Assembly (NCBI GenBank): GCA_001769035.1
Contig: MENF01000127.1
Location: 18,146-63,486, forward strand
Length of the DNA: 45,341 bases
Source: Bacteroidetes bacterium GWA2_32_17
Lineage (GTDB): Bacteria > Bacteroidota > Bacteroidia > Bacteroidales > GWA2-32-17
Direction of reading: 5' to 3'
Position numbers and translations under genes: made by a program. Of this stretch, positions 1-9,600 are shown piece after piece (the stretch's first letter is position 1; each line of letters starts with the position of its first letter). A model generated the notes under the pieces. It saw only the letters and a program-made list of their open reading frames with translations. It had not been told where the DNA came from and did not search any database.

Positions 1-3
1 ACA

Positions 4-255
4 GTGAAGGAGCAACAAAAAACTAATTATAAACAAATAAATAATAAAATGACAACTGTAGTTTTAAAAATTCCAAAAAATAAAGTCCCTATTTTTCGTA
101 GCTTTTTAAAAAAGCATCACATGAAAATACATATAATAGAAAAAAAAGAAGACGAGGATATTATGGCTAAATGGATTGATGAGGGAATGAAAAGCGAAGA
201 GGTTCCCGAGGAAGTTGTTTTTGAAACACTGAGAAAAAATGGAATTACTATTTAG
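4..255 (+). CDS. small antitoxin-like protein; more likely start is ATG at 49
   Basis: ORF track; overlaps the following RelE/ParE-like reading frame, typical of a type II TA pair. Confidence 0.45.
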   Translation: MKEQQKTNYKQINNKMTTVVLKIPKNKVPIFRSFLKKHHMKIHIIEKKEDEDIMAKWIDEGMKSEEVPEEVVFETLRKNGITI

Positions 256-503
256 CGGACAATTCAATAGAGATATTGATGGTCGTAGCCGCAAACTATC
301 CAGTGAAATTAGAAATGCAATATTTGATGTAAAAAAAGCAAAAGATAGCTCACAAATACAATATCTCGTTAAACTTAAAAAATATAAAGTACATTACCGA
401 AGTTTACAATGATTACAGAATAGATGTTATCATTAGAGGTAACACCGTTTGTTTTGTTCGCTTCGGTCATCGCACTATTTTTTATAAAAAACTATTTCCG
501 TAA
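239..503 (+). pseudogene. RelE/ParE-like toxin, frameshifted near 395-402
   Basis: Frame from ATG 239 reads MELLFSGQFNRDIDGRSRKLSSEIRNAIFDVKKAKDSSQIQYLVKLKKYKVHYR then stops at 412; the next frame continues VYNDYRIDVIIRGNTVCFVRFGHRTIFYKKLFP to stop at 503. Confidence 0.6.
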
Positions 504-569
504 TCATTTTTTGTATATTTGTAAACAAAAAACTAATCATTAATTATCTTATATACTAAAAAAGAATTT

Positions 570-830
570 ATGGAAGCAATTATCAGAACCGAAAACAAAT
601 GTTTATTTGAAGCGTTGTTGCATTTCTTAAAATCTTTAAACATTACGGTGGAAACAAAAGAGCAAAATAACAAAGCGATACTTAAAGAAAAAGCAGGGAG
701 AAGAAAACAGAACCAGATTTTAAATGAATTTCAAAAATTACTTCTTAATGGACCCATAATGAACGATGAAGAATATAATTATTTTAAAGAAAAGAAACTT
801 AATTTCAACAAAATGACTTCTAAAGTATAA
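570..830 (+). CDS. small antitoxin-like hypothetical protein
   Basis: ORF of 86 aa; size and charged composition resemble Bacteroidetes antitoxins; no adjacent toxin frame seen. Confidence 0.4.
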   Translation: MEAIIRTENKCLFEALLHFLKSLNITVETKEQNNKAILKEKAGRRKQNQILNEFQKLLLNGPIMNDEEYNYFKEKKLNFNKMTSKV

Positions 831-877
831 TTGAAATTTTTTCTCTATTTTTATATTAAGACTATTTATAAAAAAAA

Positions 878-2065
878 ATGAACGAAATTTATAGCAAAAT
901 CAATCAGTTAGCCGAAAAGTATAAAAACTATACTGCTAATAATTTATCAAAATTAGTTAAAATAAAATCAACAAGTATGAACGAAAAAGATGTTCAGCTT
1001 GAACTTAAACGTCAGATGGAAGAAGCTGGCTTCGATGAAGTTAGAATTGATGGTTTGGGTAATGTTATTGGACGAATTGGAAACGGGAAACGAGTTCTTG
1101 CAATTGATGGGCACATGGATACTGTTGATGTTGGCAATATTGATAACTGGAATTTCGACCCTTTTTCAGGCGAAATAAAAGACGGTTATGTTCATGGTCG
1201 TGGAACCGTTGACCAAGAGGGCGGACCAGCTTCTGCTGTAACATCTGGCAAAATATTAAAAGAATTGGGTTTTGATAAAGACCTTACTTTTCTTGTTGTG
1301 GGTAGTGTTATGGAAGAAGATTGTGATGGTCTCTGCTGGAAATATTTAGTTGAAGAAGAAAAATTAAAACCAGATTTTGTAATAAGTACAGAACCTACAA
1401 ATCTTAATATTTATCGTGGTCATAGAGGCAGAATGGAAATTGTTGTAAAATTTCGCGGAGTTTCATGTCATGGTAGTGCACCCGAAAGAGGAAAAAACGC
1501 TATTTATATGGCTGCACGTGCCGCACTTGAAATTGAAAAATTAAACGAAAAATTAGATTATGACCCATTCCTTGGAAAAGGTTCTGTAACAATATCCGAA
1601 ATAAAATCTGGAAGTCCTTCGCTTTGTGCAGTTGCCGATTATGCCCAGTTTCATTTAGACAGACGTTTAACCTGGGGCGAAACAAAAGAATCTGCTGTTG
1701 CCGAAATTGAAGCAATTGTAAAAGATATGGATGCTAAAGTTGAAGTTTTACATTATGAAGAAGTTGCATATACAGGTTTAAAATACGGTATGGAAAAATA
1801 TTATCCTACATGGAAAATTGAAGAAAATCATCCTGTGGTTGTTGCTGGTGTTAAAGTTTTCGAGGGCTTATTTCATAAAAAACCTTTAATTGACAAATGG
1901 ACATTTTCTACAAACGGCGTTACAATTAATGGATATTATGGAATTCCATTAATTGGCTTTGGACCAGGTAACGAAATTTTTGCACATGCTCCTAACGAAA
2001 AAGTTCCGATAAGCGATTTAGTTGCTGCATCAGCATTTTATGCCGCTTATGCTTATTTGATTTAA
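878..2065 (+). CDS. ygeY: M20 family metallopeptidase, YgeY-like hydrolase
   Basis: Motifs DGHMDTVDVG, GRGTVDQEGG, VMEEDCDG, STEPTNLNIYRGHRGR, SCHGSAPERG. Confidence 0.85.
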   Translation: MNEIYSKINQLAEKYKNYTANNLSKLVKIKSTSMNEKDVQLELKRQMEEAGFDEVRIDGLGNVIGRIGNGKRVLAIDGHMDTVDVGNIDNWNFDPFSGEIKDGYVHGRGTVDQEGGPASAVTSGKILKELGFDKDLTFLVVGSVMEEDCDGLCWKYLVEEEKLKPDFVISTEPTNLNIYRGHRGRMEIVVKFRGVSCHGSAPERGKNAIYMAARAALEIEKLNEKLDYDPFLGKGSVTISEIKSGSPSLCAVADYAQFHLDRRLTWGETKESAVAEIEAIVKDMDAKVEVLHYEEVAYTGLKYGMEKYYPTWKIEENHPVVVAGVKVFEGLFHKKPLIDKWTFSTNGVTINGYYGIPLIGFGPGNEIFAHAPNEKVPISDLVAASAFYAAYAYLI

Positions 2066-2155
2066 TAAATGGGACGCTGATAACACTGATTTTAATGATT
2101 AACGCAGATAAACAAATAAATTACAAATGTCATTCTGAACGCAGTGAAGAATCTA

Positions 2156-2312
2156 TTAATTAGTGCCTGTCTATAATGTCCGATTTTTGCGTTATTCTCG
2201 TATTAAAAAACAGTCATTTACTACAGTAAACTCCTGATTTTTTAATACTTCAAATGCCTTGAACTCGAACATTATGAATCAGACACTGACTTTATGGACA
2301 GGCACTAATTAA
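2156..2312. mobile_element. MITE-like non-autonomous element, copy 1 (157 bp)
   Basis: Perfect 16-bp terminal inverted repeats TTAATTAGTGCCTGTC / GACAGGCACTAATTAA; interior homologous to 26658-26943 on the opposite strand. Confidence 0.7.
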
Positions 2313-2630
2313 CGTAGTTCCGTGCTTGGTTTGCGATATTGTGTTGCCCAATTAGGATGTATGAGTTGCAAGGTCTTTTTGGTTGATTTTTGTTTTTTTA
2401 TAAAATTACGTATTTACGTAATACAAACTTATAATAAAAAAAACAGCAATTTGTGATTGCTGTTAATTTTCATCAACATTTTATCAACATATTACGTACA
2501 AATTATTCGGAGTTATGGTTTAATCTTTTTTATATTTTACATGAAATAGTAAATTAGATTAAATAACGATTTGTATATTCATTTTATAAATAGCATACAT
2601 GTTACCTTTTTACAATACACTTTCTAAAAA

Positions 2631-2697
2631 TGTGTGAATTATGTAACTTATTTTAAAAGTTTTATAACACTTCCTGTGAAAAAGATGTTTACCTTTG
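2631..2697 (+). promoter_or_regulatory. regulon promoter copy 1: 21-bp-spaced direct repeats plus TTTG -7 element
   Basis: tgtgtgaattatGTAACttattttaaaagttttATAAC...acctTTTG; first repeat to TTTG end = 54 nt offset. Confidence 0.8.
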
Positions 2698-2722
2698 TAT
2701 ATAACTATTAATAAAGTAATTT

Positions 2723-3328
2723 TTGAAATTACACATTAAATACATGGTGAGCAATCGCTGTATAATGGCGGTAAAAGAAGAGCTTAAAAAACTTGAATTG
2801 CATTTTATTGTAGTTGGTTTAGGTGAAGTTGAAATTATGGAAACTCTTTCTAATGAACAGCGGGAACAGTTGAAAAGTGCATTGTTAAATTTAGGATTTG
2901 AATTAATGGAGGACAAAAGAGCTATTCTGATTGAAAGAATAAAGAATACTATTATTGAAATGGTTCATCATTCAGACGAAATAATAAAAACAAACTTTTC
3001 CGATTATTTAAGCGAGAAATTAAGTCACGATTATACATACTTGGCAAATTTGTTTTCAGAAGTACAAGGAACCACTATAGAGCAATTCATAATCTCTCAT
3101 AAAGTTGAACGAATTAAAGAATTGATAATTTATGATGAATTAAATATTACTGAGATTGCATGGAAAATGAATTATAGTAGTGTTGCTCATTTGTCAAATC
3201 AATTTAAAAAAGTTACAGGACTCTCGCCTTCTCATTTTAAACAACTGAAATACAAAAGGCGAAGCCCGCTCGAAGAAATTGGAAATCTGTCTGCCGAACA
3301 GACAGATATTAATGACATAAATAAATAA
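2723..3328 (+). CDS. AraC-type HTH regulator with N-terminal HMA-like domain (TTG start)
   Basis: C-terminal AraC HTH (ELNITEIAWKMNYSSVAHLSNQFKKVTGLSPSHFK); N-terminus MKLHIKYMVSNRCIMAVKEELKKLEL resembles an HMA-like fold. Confidence 0.8.
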   Translation: MKLHIKYMVSNRCIMAVKEELKKLELHFIVVGLGEVEIMETLSNEQREQLKSALLNLGFELMEDKRAILIERIKNTIIEMVHHSDEIIKTNFSDYLSEKLSHDYTYLANLFSEVQGTTIEQFIISHKVERIKELIIYDELNITEIAWKMNYSSVAHLSNQFKKVTGLSPSHFKQLKYKRRSPLEEIGNLSAEQTDINDINK

Positions 3329-3329
3329 T

Positions 3330-5927
3330 ATGGAAACAAAAAAAATACAAGAGTTGCTGAAAAAGTCCGAAGCGAAACTTATTATCGCCAACAAAGAACT
3401 TACCTTTCAAAAAGAAGAGAAAGAAAAGTTGGCAGCGGAATTAATCATTGTTCGCAAAGAACTCGCTTTTCAAAACGACGAAAAAGAAAAACGTACAGCG
3501 GAGTTAATTCTTGCTAACAAAGAATTTGTATTTCAAAATAAAGAGAAAAGGAATCGAGCTAAAGAGCTATCTATTGCCAATAAAGAACTTACATTTCAAA
3601 ATAAAGAAAAAGAAAAACGCGCAGCAGAACTTATTATTGCTAATAAAGAGCTTGCTTTTCAAAATAATGAGAAAGAAAATCGAGCTAAAGAGCTATTCAT
3701 TGCCAATAAAGAACTTGTATTTCAAAACGCAGAGAAAGAAAAACGTGCCAATGAGTTAATCGTTGCTAACAAAGAGCTTATATTTCAAAACAAAGAGAAA
3801 GAAAAACGTGCAGCAGAGCTTGTCATTGCTGACAAAGAATTAGTGTTTCAAATTGGAGAAAAAGAAAAACGTGCAGCAGAGCTTGTTATTGCTGATAAAG
3901 AACTTGTTTTTCAAAAAGAAGAAAAAGAAAAACGTGCAGCAGAGCTTATTATTGCTAATTATGCACGTAGTCTTATTGAAGCTAGTCGCGATCCATTGTT
4001 TACTATTAGCACCGAAGGTAAAATTATGGACATGAATCAGGCAACGGTAAAAGTAACAGGAGAATCACGCGAGAAATTAATCGGCTCAGATTTTTTTAAT
4101 TATTTTACTAACCCCGATAAAGCTCGCGAAGGATATCAGCAAGTGTTTAAAAATGGTTTTGTAACAGATTACCCGTTAACTATAATGGATGGCGTGAATA
4201 CCGATGTATTATTTAATGGGTCAGTTTATAAAGATGAAAAAAGGAATGTGCTTGGTGCAGTAGTAGTAGCAAGGGATATTACAGAGCAAAAACGAATTGA
4301 AAAAGAATTAACCGAAGCAATTGTTTTTGCAGAGTTAGCCACCGGAATTGCAGAAGAAGCAAAATTAAAAGCTGAAAGTGCAACAAAAATTGCAGAAGAA
4401 GCTGTTAAAGCAAAACAACAGTTTTTGTCGAATATGAGTCACGAGATTCGAACTCCAATGAATGCCATTATTGGATTTACAAAAGTGTTGCTGAAAACAG
4501 AATTATCTGCAAAACAAAAAGAATATTTATCGGCTATAAAAATGAGTGGCGATGCATTAATCGTGCTTATTAACGATATACTCGATTTGGCAAAAGTAGA
4601 TGCAGGAAAAATGATATTTGAACAAACTCCTTTTAAGTTGTCGTTGTCTATTTCTGCGATGCTTCATTTGTTTGAGACAAAAATTCATGAAAAAAATTTG
4701 CAACTTGTTAAAATTTATGACGACAAAATACCTGAAGTTTTGCTTGGCGACCCTGTACGATTGCATCAGATTATTTTAAATCTTGTAAGTAATGCTGTTA
4801 AGTTTACAACAAAGGGCTCAATAACTGTAGGCGTTAATTTGCTTAGCGAAGATGACGAAAAAGTAACTATCAAATTTTCTGTTATTGATACAGGAATTGG
4901 AATAGCTGAAAGTAAATTAAGCAAAATTTTTGAAAACTTCCAGCAAGCTTCAAGTGGTACTTCAAGATTATACGGCGGAACCGGTTTAGGTCTTGCAATT
5001 GTTAAACAATTGGTAGAACCACAGGGTGGAAGTATTAGTGTTACAAGTGTTGTTGGCGAAGGGTCAACTTTTAGCTTTACTTTAAGTTTTCTAAAAACAT
5101 CTGATGAAGCAATATTAGAAAATGATATAATTAAATTAGACACGGATATTAAAAATATTAAAGTATTGGTAGCTGAAGATATTGCACTTAACCAACTATT
5201 AATGAAAACTTTGTTAGATGATTTTGGTTTTGAACGCGATATTGCCAGCAATGGTAAAATAGCAATCGAAAAATTAAAAAGCAAATCTTATGATATAATT
5301 TTAATGGACTTGCAAATGCCCGAAATGAACGGGTTTGAAGCTACTGATTATATCCGTAACAAAATGAATTCTAAAATTCCAATAATAGCATTAACCGCCG
5401 ATGTTACAACCGTAGATTTAGCAAAATGTAAAGCTGTTGGAATGAATGATTATATAGCCAAACCTGTTGACGAAAGATTATTGTATAGTAAAATTGTTGG
5501 ATTAGTTAAAAAGCCATCTCTTGTTCATGTCAACAAAGTTGTTGAAGTTGATGTAAATAAAAAGTTAAAATGCATTGATTTGGCATATTTAATTCACCGT
5601 ACTAAATCAGACCCACAATTAATGATGGAAATGATTTCTCTATATTTAGAACAAACTCCACCTTTAATTTCTGCTATGAAACAAAGTATGGAAAATAAAG
5701 ACTGGAGTTCATTATATTCAGCAGTTCATAAAATAATTCCTTCGTTTTCAATTATGGGAATAAGTGCCGATTTTGAAATTATGGCAAAAAAGGTTCAGGA
5801 ATATGCAAGTACACAAAAACAGACAGATGGGATACCAGATTTAGTTCTTCAGCTGGGGAATATATGCGAACAGGCATGTGTGGAATTACAAGAAGAATTT
5901 AATGCGATTAAAAACACAAACCAATGA
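3330..5927 (+). CDS. cytosolic hybrid histidine kinase: coiled-coil repeats-PAS-HisKA-HATPase-REC-Hpt
   Basis: [20 protein letters not shown]-box, GGTGLGLAIVKQLV G-box, REC IILMDLQMPEMNGFEA, C-terminal Hpt-like SAVHKIIPSFSIMG. Confidence 0.9.
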   Translation: METKKIQELLKKSEAKLIIANKELTFQKEEKEKLAAELIIVRKELAFQNDEKEKRTAELILANKEFVFQNKEKRNRAKELSIANKELTFQNKEKEKRAAELIIANKELAFQNNEKENRAKELFIANKELVFQNAEKEKRANELIVANKELIFQNKEKEKRAAELVIADKELVFQIGEKEKRAAELVIADKELVFQKEEKEKRAAELIIANYARSLIEASRDPLFTISTEGKIMDMNQATVKVTGESREKLIGSDFFNYFTNPDKAREGYQQVFKNGFVTDYPLTIMDGVNTDVLFNGSVYKDEKRNVLGAVVVARDITEQKRIEKELTEAIVFAELATGIAEEAKLKAESATKIAEEAVKAKQQFLSNMSHEIRTPMNAIIGFTKVLLKTELSAKQKEYLSAIKMSGDALIVLINDILDLAKVDAGKMIFEQTPFKLSLSISAMLHLFETKIHEKNLQLVKIYDDKIPEVLLGDPVRLHQIILNLVSNAVKFTTKGSITVGVNLLSEDDEKVTIKFSVIDTGIGIAESKLSKIFENFQQASSGTSRLYGGTGLGLAIVKQLVEPQGGSISVTSVVGEGSTFSFTLSFLKTSDEAILENDIIKLDTDIKNIKVLVAEDIALNQLLMKTLLDDFGFERDIASNGKIAIEKLKSKSYDIILMDLQMPEMNGFEATDYIRNKMNSKIPIIALTADVTTVDLAKCKAVGMNDYIAKPVDERLLYSKIVGLVKKPSLVHVNKVVEVDVNKKLKCIDLAYLIHRTKSDPQLMMEMISLYLEQTPPLISAMKQSMENKDWSSLYSAVHKIIPSFSIMGISADFEIMAKKVQEYASTQKQTDGIPDLVLQLGNICEQACVELQEEFNAIKNTNQ
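3393..3959 (+). repeat. nine in-frame 63-nt (21-aa) tandem coiled-coil repeats
   Basis: KEL(A/T/V)FQNxEKEKRAAELIIAN units, 9 x 21 aa, within the kinase CDS. Confidence 0.9.
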
Positions 5928-6358
5928 ACAAAAAAGAAAAAATAAAACTTTTCCTTGTAGATGATGATGCACTATTTTTAAAATCATTAGAAATTGAATT
6001 TCTACAGCATGCCGATTTTACCATTGAAACTTATGCTACAGGCGAACTTTGCATGCAGAATTTATCACACAATCCGGATGTAATTATATTAGATTATTTT
6101 CTTGATGGAATTGTTAAGAATGCAATGAATGGAATAGAAACATTAGACAAAATAAAGGCATTTAATCCCGACATTCCTGTTGTAATGTTATCGTGTCAAG
6201 ATAAAATAGATGTAGCAATAAATTGCATGCATCACAGAGCATTCGACTACGTTGTTAAAAGCGAAACTGCTTTTATTCGGCTACAAAAAATTATTACTAC
6301 CATTTTTAAATATAAAAAAATGGAAAAGGAATTGAGTTGGTATATGGAACGAATGTAA
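5924..6358 (+). CDS. single-domain response regulator (receiver only)
   Basis: FLVDDDALFLKSLE, VIILDYFLDG, VVMLSCQDK; ATGA overlap with upstream kinase. Confidence 0.85.
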   Translation: MNKKEKIKLFLVDDDALFLKSLEIEFLQHADFTIETYATGELCMQNLSHNPDVIILDYFLDGIVKNAMNGIETLDKIKAFNPDIPVVMLSCQDKIDVAINCMHHRAFDYVVKSETAFIRLQKIITTIFKYKKMEKELSWYMERM

Positions 6359-6660
6359 CTTAAAATCAGACATCTACCCTAACAAATCCGATATTAATTG
6401 GATATTGTAAAATTACAAATTTTGCCACAACCAATCATCATGAGCGAAGTCGAATGAAGGTTGTATATTATTTATCGCAACGACCTTTAGGTTGTGCAAT
6501 ATAAAAATCAAAAATATGGCTTTAGCAAAAACAAATAAAATTTATTGTATAGATTACAATGCGATAAATATTGTATTGAGATTTTAGGCTTGGATTTTGA
6601 GACTTTTCATTATTATTCTGATAGTATAAATATATACTAACTACATTATTCTTTTTAAAT

Positions 6661-6726
6661 ATGTGAATGATGTAACTCTTTAAACTAATTCTGTAACACT
6701 TTCATAAATTAATTAATTCAACTTTG
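6661..6726 (+). promoter_or_regulatory. regulon promoter copy 2
   Basis: atgtgaatgatGTAACtctttaaactaattctGTAAC...aacTTTG; same spacing. Confidence 0.8.
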
Positions 6727-6755
6727 TTAAGTTAAATTAATTAAAATATAACAAT

Positions 6756-7304
6756 ATGAAAGCGATAAAATTAATCCTTTTAGGAACAGTATTATTTTTA
6801 ACAAGTATTGTGCAAGCACAAGTTTCAGTTAATGTAAATATTGGCTCACCCCCATCATGGGGACCTGTGGGATATACTGAAGTTCGATATTATTATTTGC
6901 CAGATGTTGAAGCATATTACGATGTGCAAACTTCAATGTTTATTTATTTTGGTGAAGGAGTATGGGTTCATAGAGCTTATCTTCCTGCACGATACAGAGA
7001 TTACGATTTATATTATGGATATAAAGTAGTGATGCCAAATTATCACGGCAACAGTCCATACGTTCATTTTAAAGAATATAGAATGAAATATGCAAAAGGA
7101 TACCATGGTAAAGAACAAAAAACTATTGGACAAAAACCAGGAAAAGGAAATTCCAAAGCAAATACATTTTCTAATGGTAATTCAAATCAAAAAGGTAATC
7201 AAGGAAATAATAATAACATGAAAGCCAATTACGGAAAAGGTGGTGGTAATAATAATTCTAAAAACAATCATAGTAATGGTGGAGGAAATGGTAAAAAAAG
7301 ATGA
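6756..7304 (+). CDS. exported protein with Asn/Gly/Lys-rich C-terminal tail
   Basis: Signal peptide MKAIKLILLGTVLFLTSIVQAQ; GNSNQKGNQGNNNN...GGGNGKKR tail. Confidence 0.65.
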   Translation: MKAIKLILLGTVLFLTSIVQAQVSVNVNIGSPPSWGPVGYTEVRYYYLPDVEAYYDVQTSMFIYFGEGVWVHRAYLPARYRDYDLYYGYKVVMPNYHGNSPYVHFKEYRMKYAKGYHGKEQKTIGQKPGKGNSKANTFSNGNSNQKGNQGNNNNMKANYGKGGGNNNSKNNHSNGGGNGKKR

Positions 7305-7373
7305 TCGTTTCAGAATGTAAATGAGGATTGTTTAAAAACGGGAAGAAAATCTTTCCTTTTTTTTATTTACTGA

Positions 7374-7440
7374 TGTGTGAATGTTGCAATTTATATATAT
7401 AATTATGTAACACATTAAAATTTAAAGGTTACCAACTTTG
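7374..7440 (+). promoter_or_regulatory. regulon promoter copy 3
   Basis: tgtgtgaatgttGCAATttatatatataattatGTAAC...aacTTTG; same spacing. Confidence 0.8.
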
Positions 7441-7442
7441 TT

Positions 7443-7462
7443 TTGTGAAAATTCATTCACAA
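7443..7462 (+). promoter_or_regulatory. 5'-leader hairpin TTGTGAA-AATTCA-TTCACAA
   Basis: Perfect 7-bp stem directly downstream of the TTTG element; recurs at other copies. Confidence 0.65.
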
Positions 7463-7478
7463 TAAAAAATAAAAATTT

Positions 7479-8054
7479 ATGAAAAAAACATTCATCATTT
7501 CGCTTTTCTTGGTATCAATATTAAATTCTAATATTTATGCACAAGAAATAAATGGAACAGAAAAATTTGGGAAAACCTTAAACTTAGGATTAGGCATTGG
7601 AGGATATTCAGGATACTATGGATATGCAGGACATACAATGCCTGTTTTACATGCCGACTATGAATTTGATGTGGCAAACAGTTTTACTTCAGCTCCTTTT
7701 GTAAGTTTTTACACCTATAGTAATAGCTATTATTGGGGTAACAAAGATAACCCATATAGATATTATTTCTATCGTCAAACAGTTATTCCGGTGGGTGTTA
7801 AAGGCACATATTATTTTGACAAATTACTTAAAGCAGGTTCTAAATGGGATTTTTATCTTGCTGGTTCATTAGGATTTTCAATTGTAAATTCATCATGGGA
7901 AAATGGTTATTATGGCGATAGAAATTATTATCACAATCCGAGTTCATTATTTTTGGATGCACATATTGGAGCAGAATATCACATGAGTAAAAGACTTGGA
8001 TTATTCCTTGATTTATCAAGTGGTGTATCAACAATTGGTCTTGCGATGCATTAA
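7479..8054 (+). CDS. outer-membrane beta-barrel-like protein
   Basis: Signal peptide; Gly/aromatic alternating strands. Confidence 0.6.
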   Translation: MKKTFIISLFLVSILNSNIYAQEINGTEKFGKTLNLGLGIGGYSGYYGYAGHTMPVLHADYEFDVANSFTSAPFVSFYTYSNSYYWGNKDNPYRYYFYRQTVIPVGVKGTYYFDKLLKAGSKWDFYLAGSLGFSIVNSSWENGYYGDRNYYHNPSSLFLDAHIGAEYHMSKRLGLFLDLSSGVSTIGLAMH

Positions 8055-8071
8055 TTATTAAAATAAACATA

Positions 8072-8488
8072 ATGAAAAATAAATTAAAATCAATCGTAAT
8101 TGTTCTTTTTTCTGGAATAATGTTATTGGGTATTCAAAGTTGTAAAAAATATAACGATGGTCCACTAATTAGTTTAGCTTCGAGAACCGAACGTGTAGCA
8201 AACACTTGGAAAGTTGACAATTATAAAGTAAACGAAAACGATTACACCTCATTAGTAACAAATTATACCGAAACATACACAAAGAGTTGCAACTATTCTT
8301 ATGAATGGGGAAATTTTTCTGGAACGGGAACATGGGCATTTCAAAATAATGATGAAGAAATAAGAATAACAGGCACCGATAATCAAACATCTGTAACATT
8401 ATTCATTTTAAAACTCGAAGAAAAACAATTCAGCTATTATTATATGGATGGAAATGACAAAAAAGAATTTCACATGATTCAGAATTAA
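8072..8488 (+). CDS. lipoprotein, hypothetical
   Basis: Lipobox-like GIQSCKK; 17 nt downstream of previous CDS. Confidence 0.6.
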   Translation: MKNKLKSIVIVLFSGIMLLGIQSCKKYNDGPLISLASRTERVANTWKVDNYKVNENDYTSLVTNYTETYTKSCNYSYEWGNFSGTGTWAFQNNDEEIRITGTDNQTSVTLFILKLEEKQFSYYYMDGNDKKEFHMIQN

Positions 8489-8518
8489 TCTGTTTTGTAA
8501 AATTTAACATAAAATTAA

Positions 8519-8546
8519 AATAGCGGTATTAACCGCTATTTTTTTT
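8519..8546 (+). terminator. rho-independent terminator
   Basis: AATAGCGGT-atta-ACCGCTATT followed by T-run. Confidence 0.85.
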
Positions 8547-8570
8547 ATTAAAAAATGTCAAAATTGTAAA

Positions 8571-8637
8571 TGTGTGAATATTGTAATTATTTTCATAAGT
8601 TGTGTAACACATATAACTTTAAAGGTTCTCACTTTTG
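8571..8637 (+). promoter_or_regulatory. regulon promoter copy 4
   Basis: tgtgtgaatattGTAATtattttcataagttgtGTAAC...actTTTG; same spacing. Confidence 0.8.
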
Positions 8638-8641
8638 TAAT

Positions 8642-8663
8642 GTTATAAAAATTCATTTATAAC
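8642..8663 (+). promoter_or_regulatory. 5'-leader hairpin GTTATAAA-AATTCA-TTTATAAC
   Basis: Same AATTCA loop with both stem arms changed compensatorily relative to copies 3 and 7. Confidence 0.65.
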
Positions 8664-8679
8664 AATAATTATAAATAAA

Positions 8680-9423
8680 ATGAAAACAAAAAAACTTTTA
8701 ACAACTATTGCGATAGTAACAGTTGTTATATTTGCTGGGTGTAAGAAAGAAGATAATACGCCTGTAGGAACTAATCCAACAGTTATCCCTATTCAAACTG
8801 TTGTGCAATCTGTAGTGCCACTTGCTGGTTCAGATGGCTTCGCAATACTTGCAGGGTCTGCAATTACAAGCACAGGAGCAACAACAATTAATGGTAATCT
8901 TGGTTTAAGCCCGGGTTCTTCTATTGGTGGTTTTCCTCCGGGAATCTTAGTAGGCACACAATATATTAATGATGCAATAGTTAATCAGGCAAAACTTGAT
9001 TTAACAGCAGCCTATAATGATGCAGCAGGAAGAACCAGCACAGAGATTGTAACGTTATCCGGTAATATTGGTGGACTTACACTTACTCCAGGACTCTATA
9101 AATCCACTTCATCGTTGGCAATCTCATCAGGAGACTTAACTTTTGATGCAAAAGGAAATTCAAGTGCAGTATTTATTATTCAGATTGCATCAACATTAAC
9201 AACAACTTCTGGTAGAAAAGTTATACTTAGTGGTGGTGCACAGGCATCTAATATTTTTTGGCAAGTTGGCAGCTCGGCAACTTTCGGAATTACTTCTGTT
9301 TTTAAAGGAACAGTTATGGCAATGCAATCAATTACATTTAATACAGGTGCTTCAATTGATGGTAAGGCATTAGCAAGAACCGGAGGAATTACAATGGATG
9401 GAAATGCTATTGTAAAACAATAA
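8680..9423 (+). CDS. DUF3494 (ice-binding-protein-like) lipoprotein
   Basis: FAGCKKED lipobox; LSGNIGGLTLTPGLYKS, DLTFDAKGNSSAVFIIQIASTLTTTSGRKVILSGGAQASNIFWQVG. Confidence 0.85.
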   Translation: MKTKKLLTTIAIVTVVIFAGCKKEDNTPVGTNPTVIPIQTVVQSVVPLAGSDGFAILAGSAITSTGATTINGNLGLSPGSSIGGFPPGILVGTQYINDAIVNQAKLDLTAAYNDAAGRTSTEIVTLSGNIGGLTLTPGLYKSTSSLAISSGDLTFDAKGNSSAVFIIQIASTLTTTSGRKVILSGGAQASNIFWQVGSSATFGITSVFKGTVMAMQSITFNTGASIDGKALARTGGITMDGNAIVKQ

Positions 9424-9440
9424 TCAGTAAAGTATTAATA

Positions 9441-9475
9441 AGAGTGCATTACATATAAAGTAATGCACTCTTTTT
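9441..9475 (+). terminator. rho-independent terminator
   Basis: AGAGTGCATTAC-atataaa-GTAATGCACTCT then T-run. Confidence 0.85.
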
Positions 9476-9493
9476 ATTTTAAAAATTTTAAAA

Positions 9494-9559
9494 GTGTGAA
9501 AGATGTAACTCTTTCATAAAGTTATGTAACACATAGGTATTTAAATATAATGACCTTTG
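9494..9559 (+). promoter_or_regulatory. regulon promoter copy 5
   Basis: gtgtgaaagatGTAACtctttcataaagttatGTAAC...gacctTTG; same spacing. Confidence 0.8.
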
Positions 9560-9564
9560 TACTG

Positions 9565-9584
9565 TTGTGAAAATTTATTCACAA
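9565..9584 (+). promoter_or_regulatory. 5'-leader hairpin TTGTGAA-AATTTA-TTCACAA
   Basis: Perfect 7-bp stem directly after -7 element. Confidence 0.6.
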
Positions 9585-9600
9585 TTTAAAAACTAAAAAA

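Noticed and set aside
2128-2155. atgtcattctgaacgcagtgaagaatct considered as a novel element
   Set aside because: Looks like a widely dispersed bacterial repeat fragment; single partial copy here gives nothing to test
3393-3959. 63-nt tandem repeats considered as CRISPR array or satellite
   Set aside because: Fully in frame within the kinase, no unique spacers, units encode 21-aa coiled-coil heptads
3511-4035. Lys-rich ORFs in alternative frame of the repeat region
   Set aside because: By-product of the AAA-rich 63-nt repeats in another frame
4766-5284. 172-aa minus-strand ORF opposite the kinase
   Set aside because: Antisense to strongly conserved HATPase/REC coding sequence; composition typical of a shadow ORF
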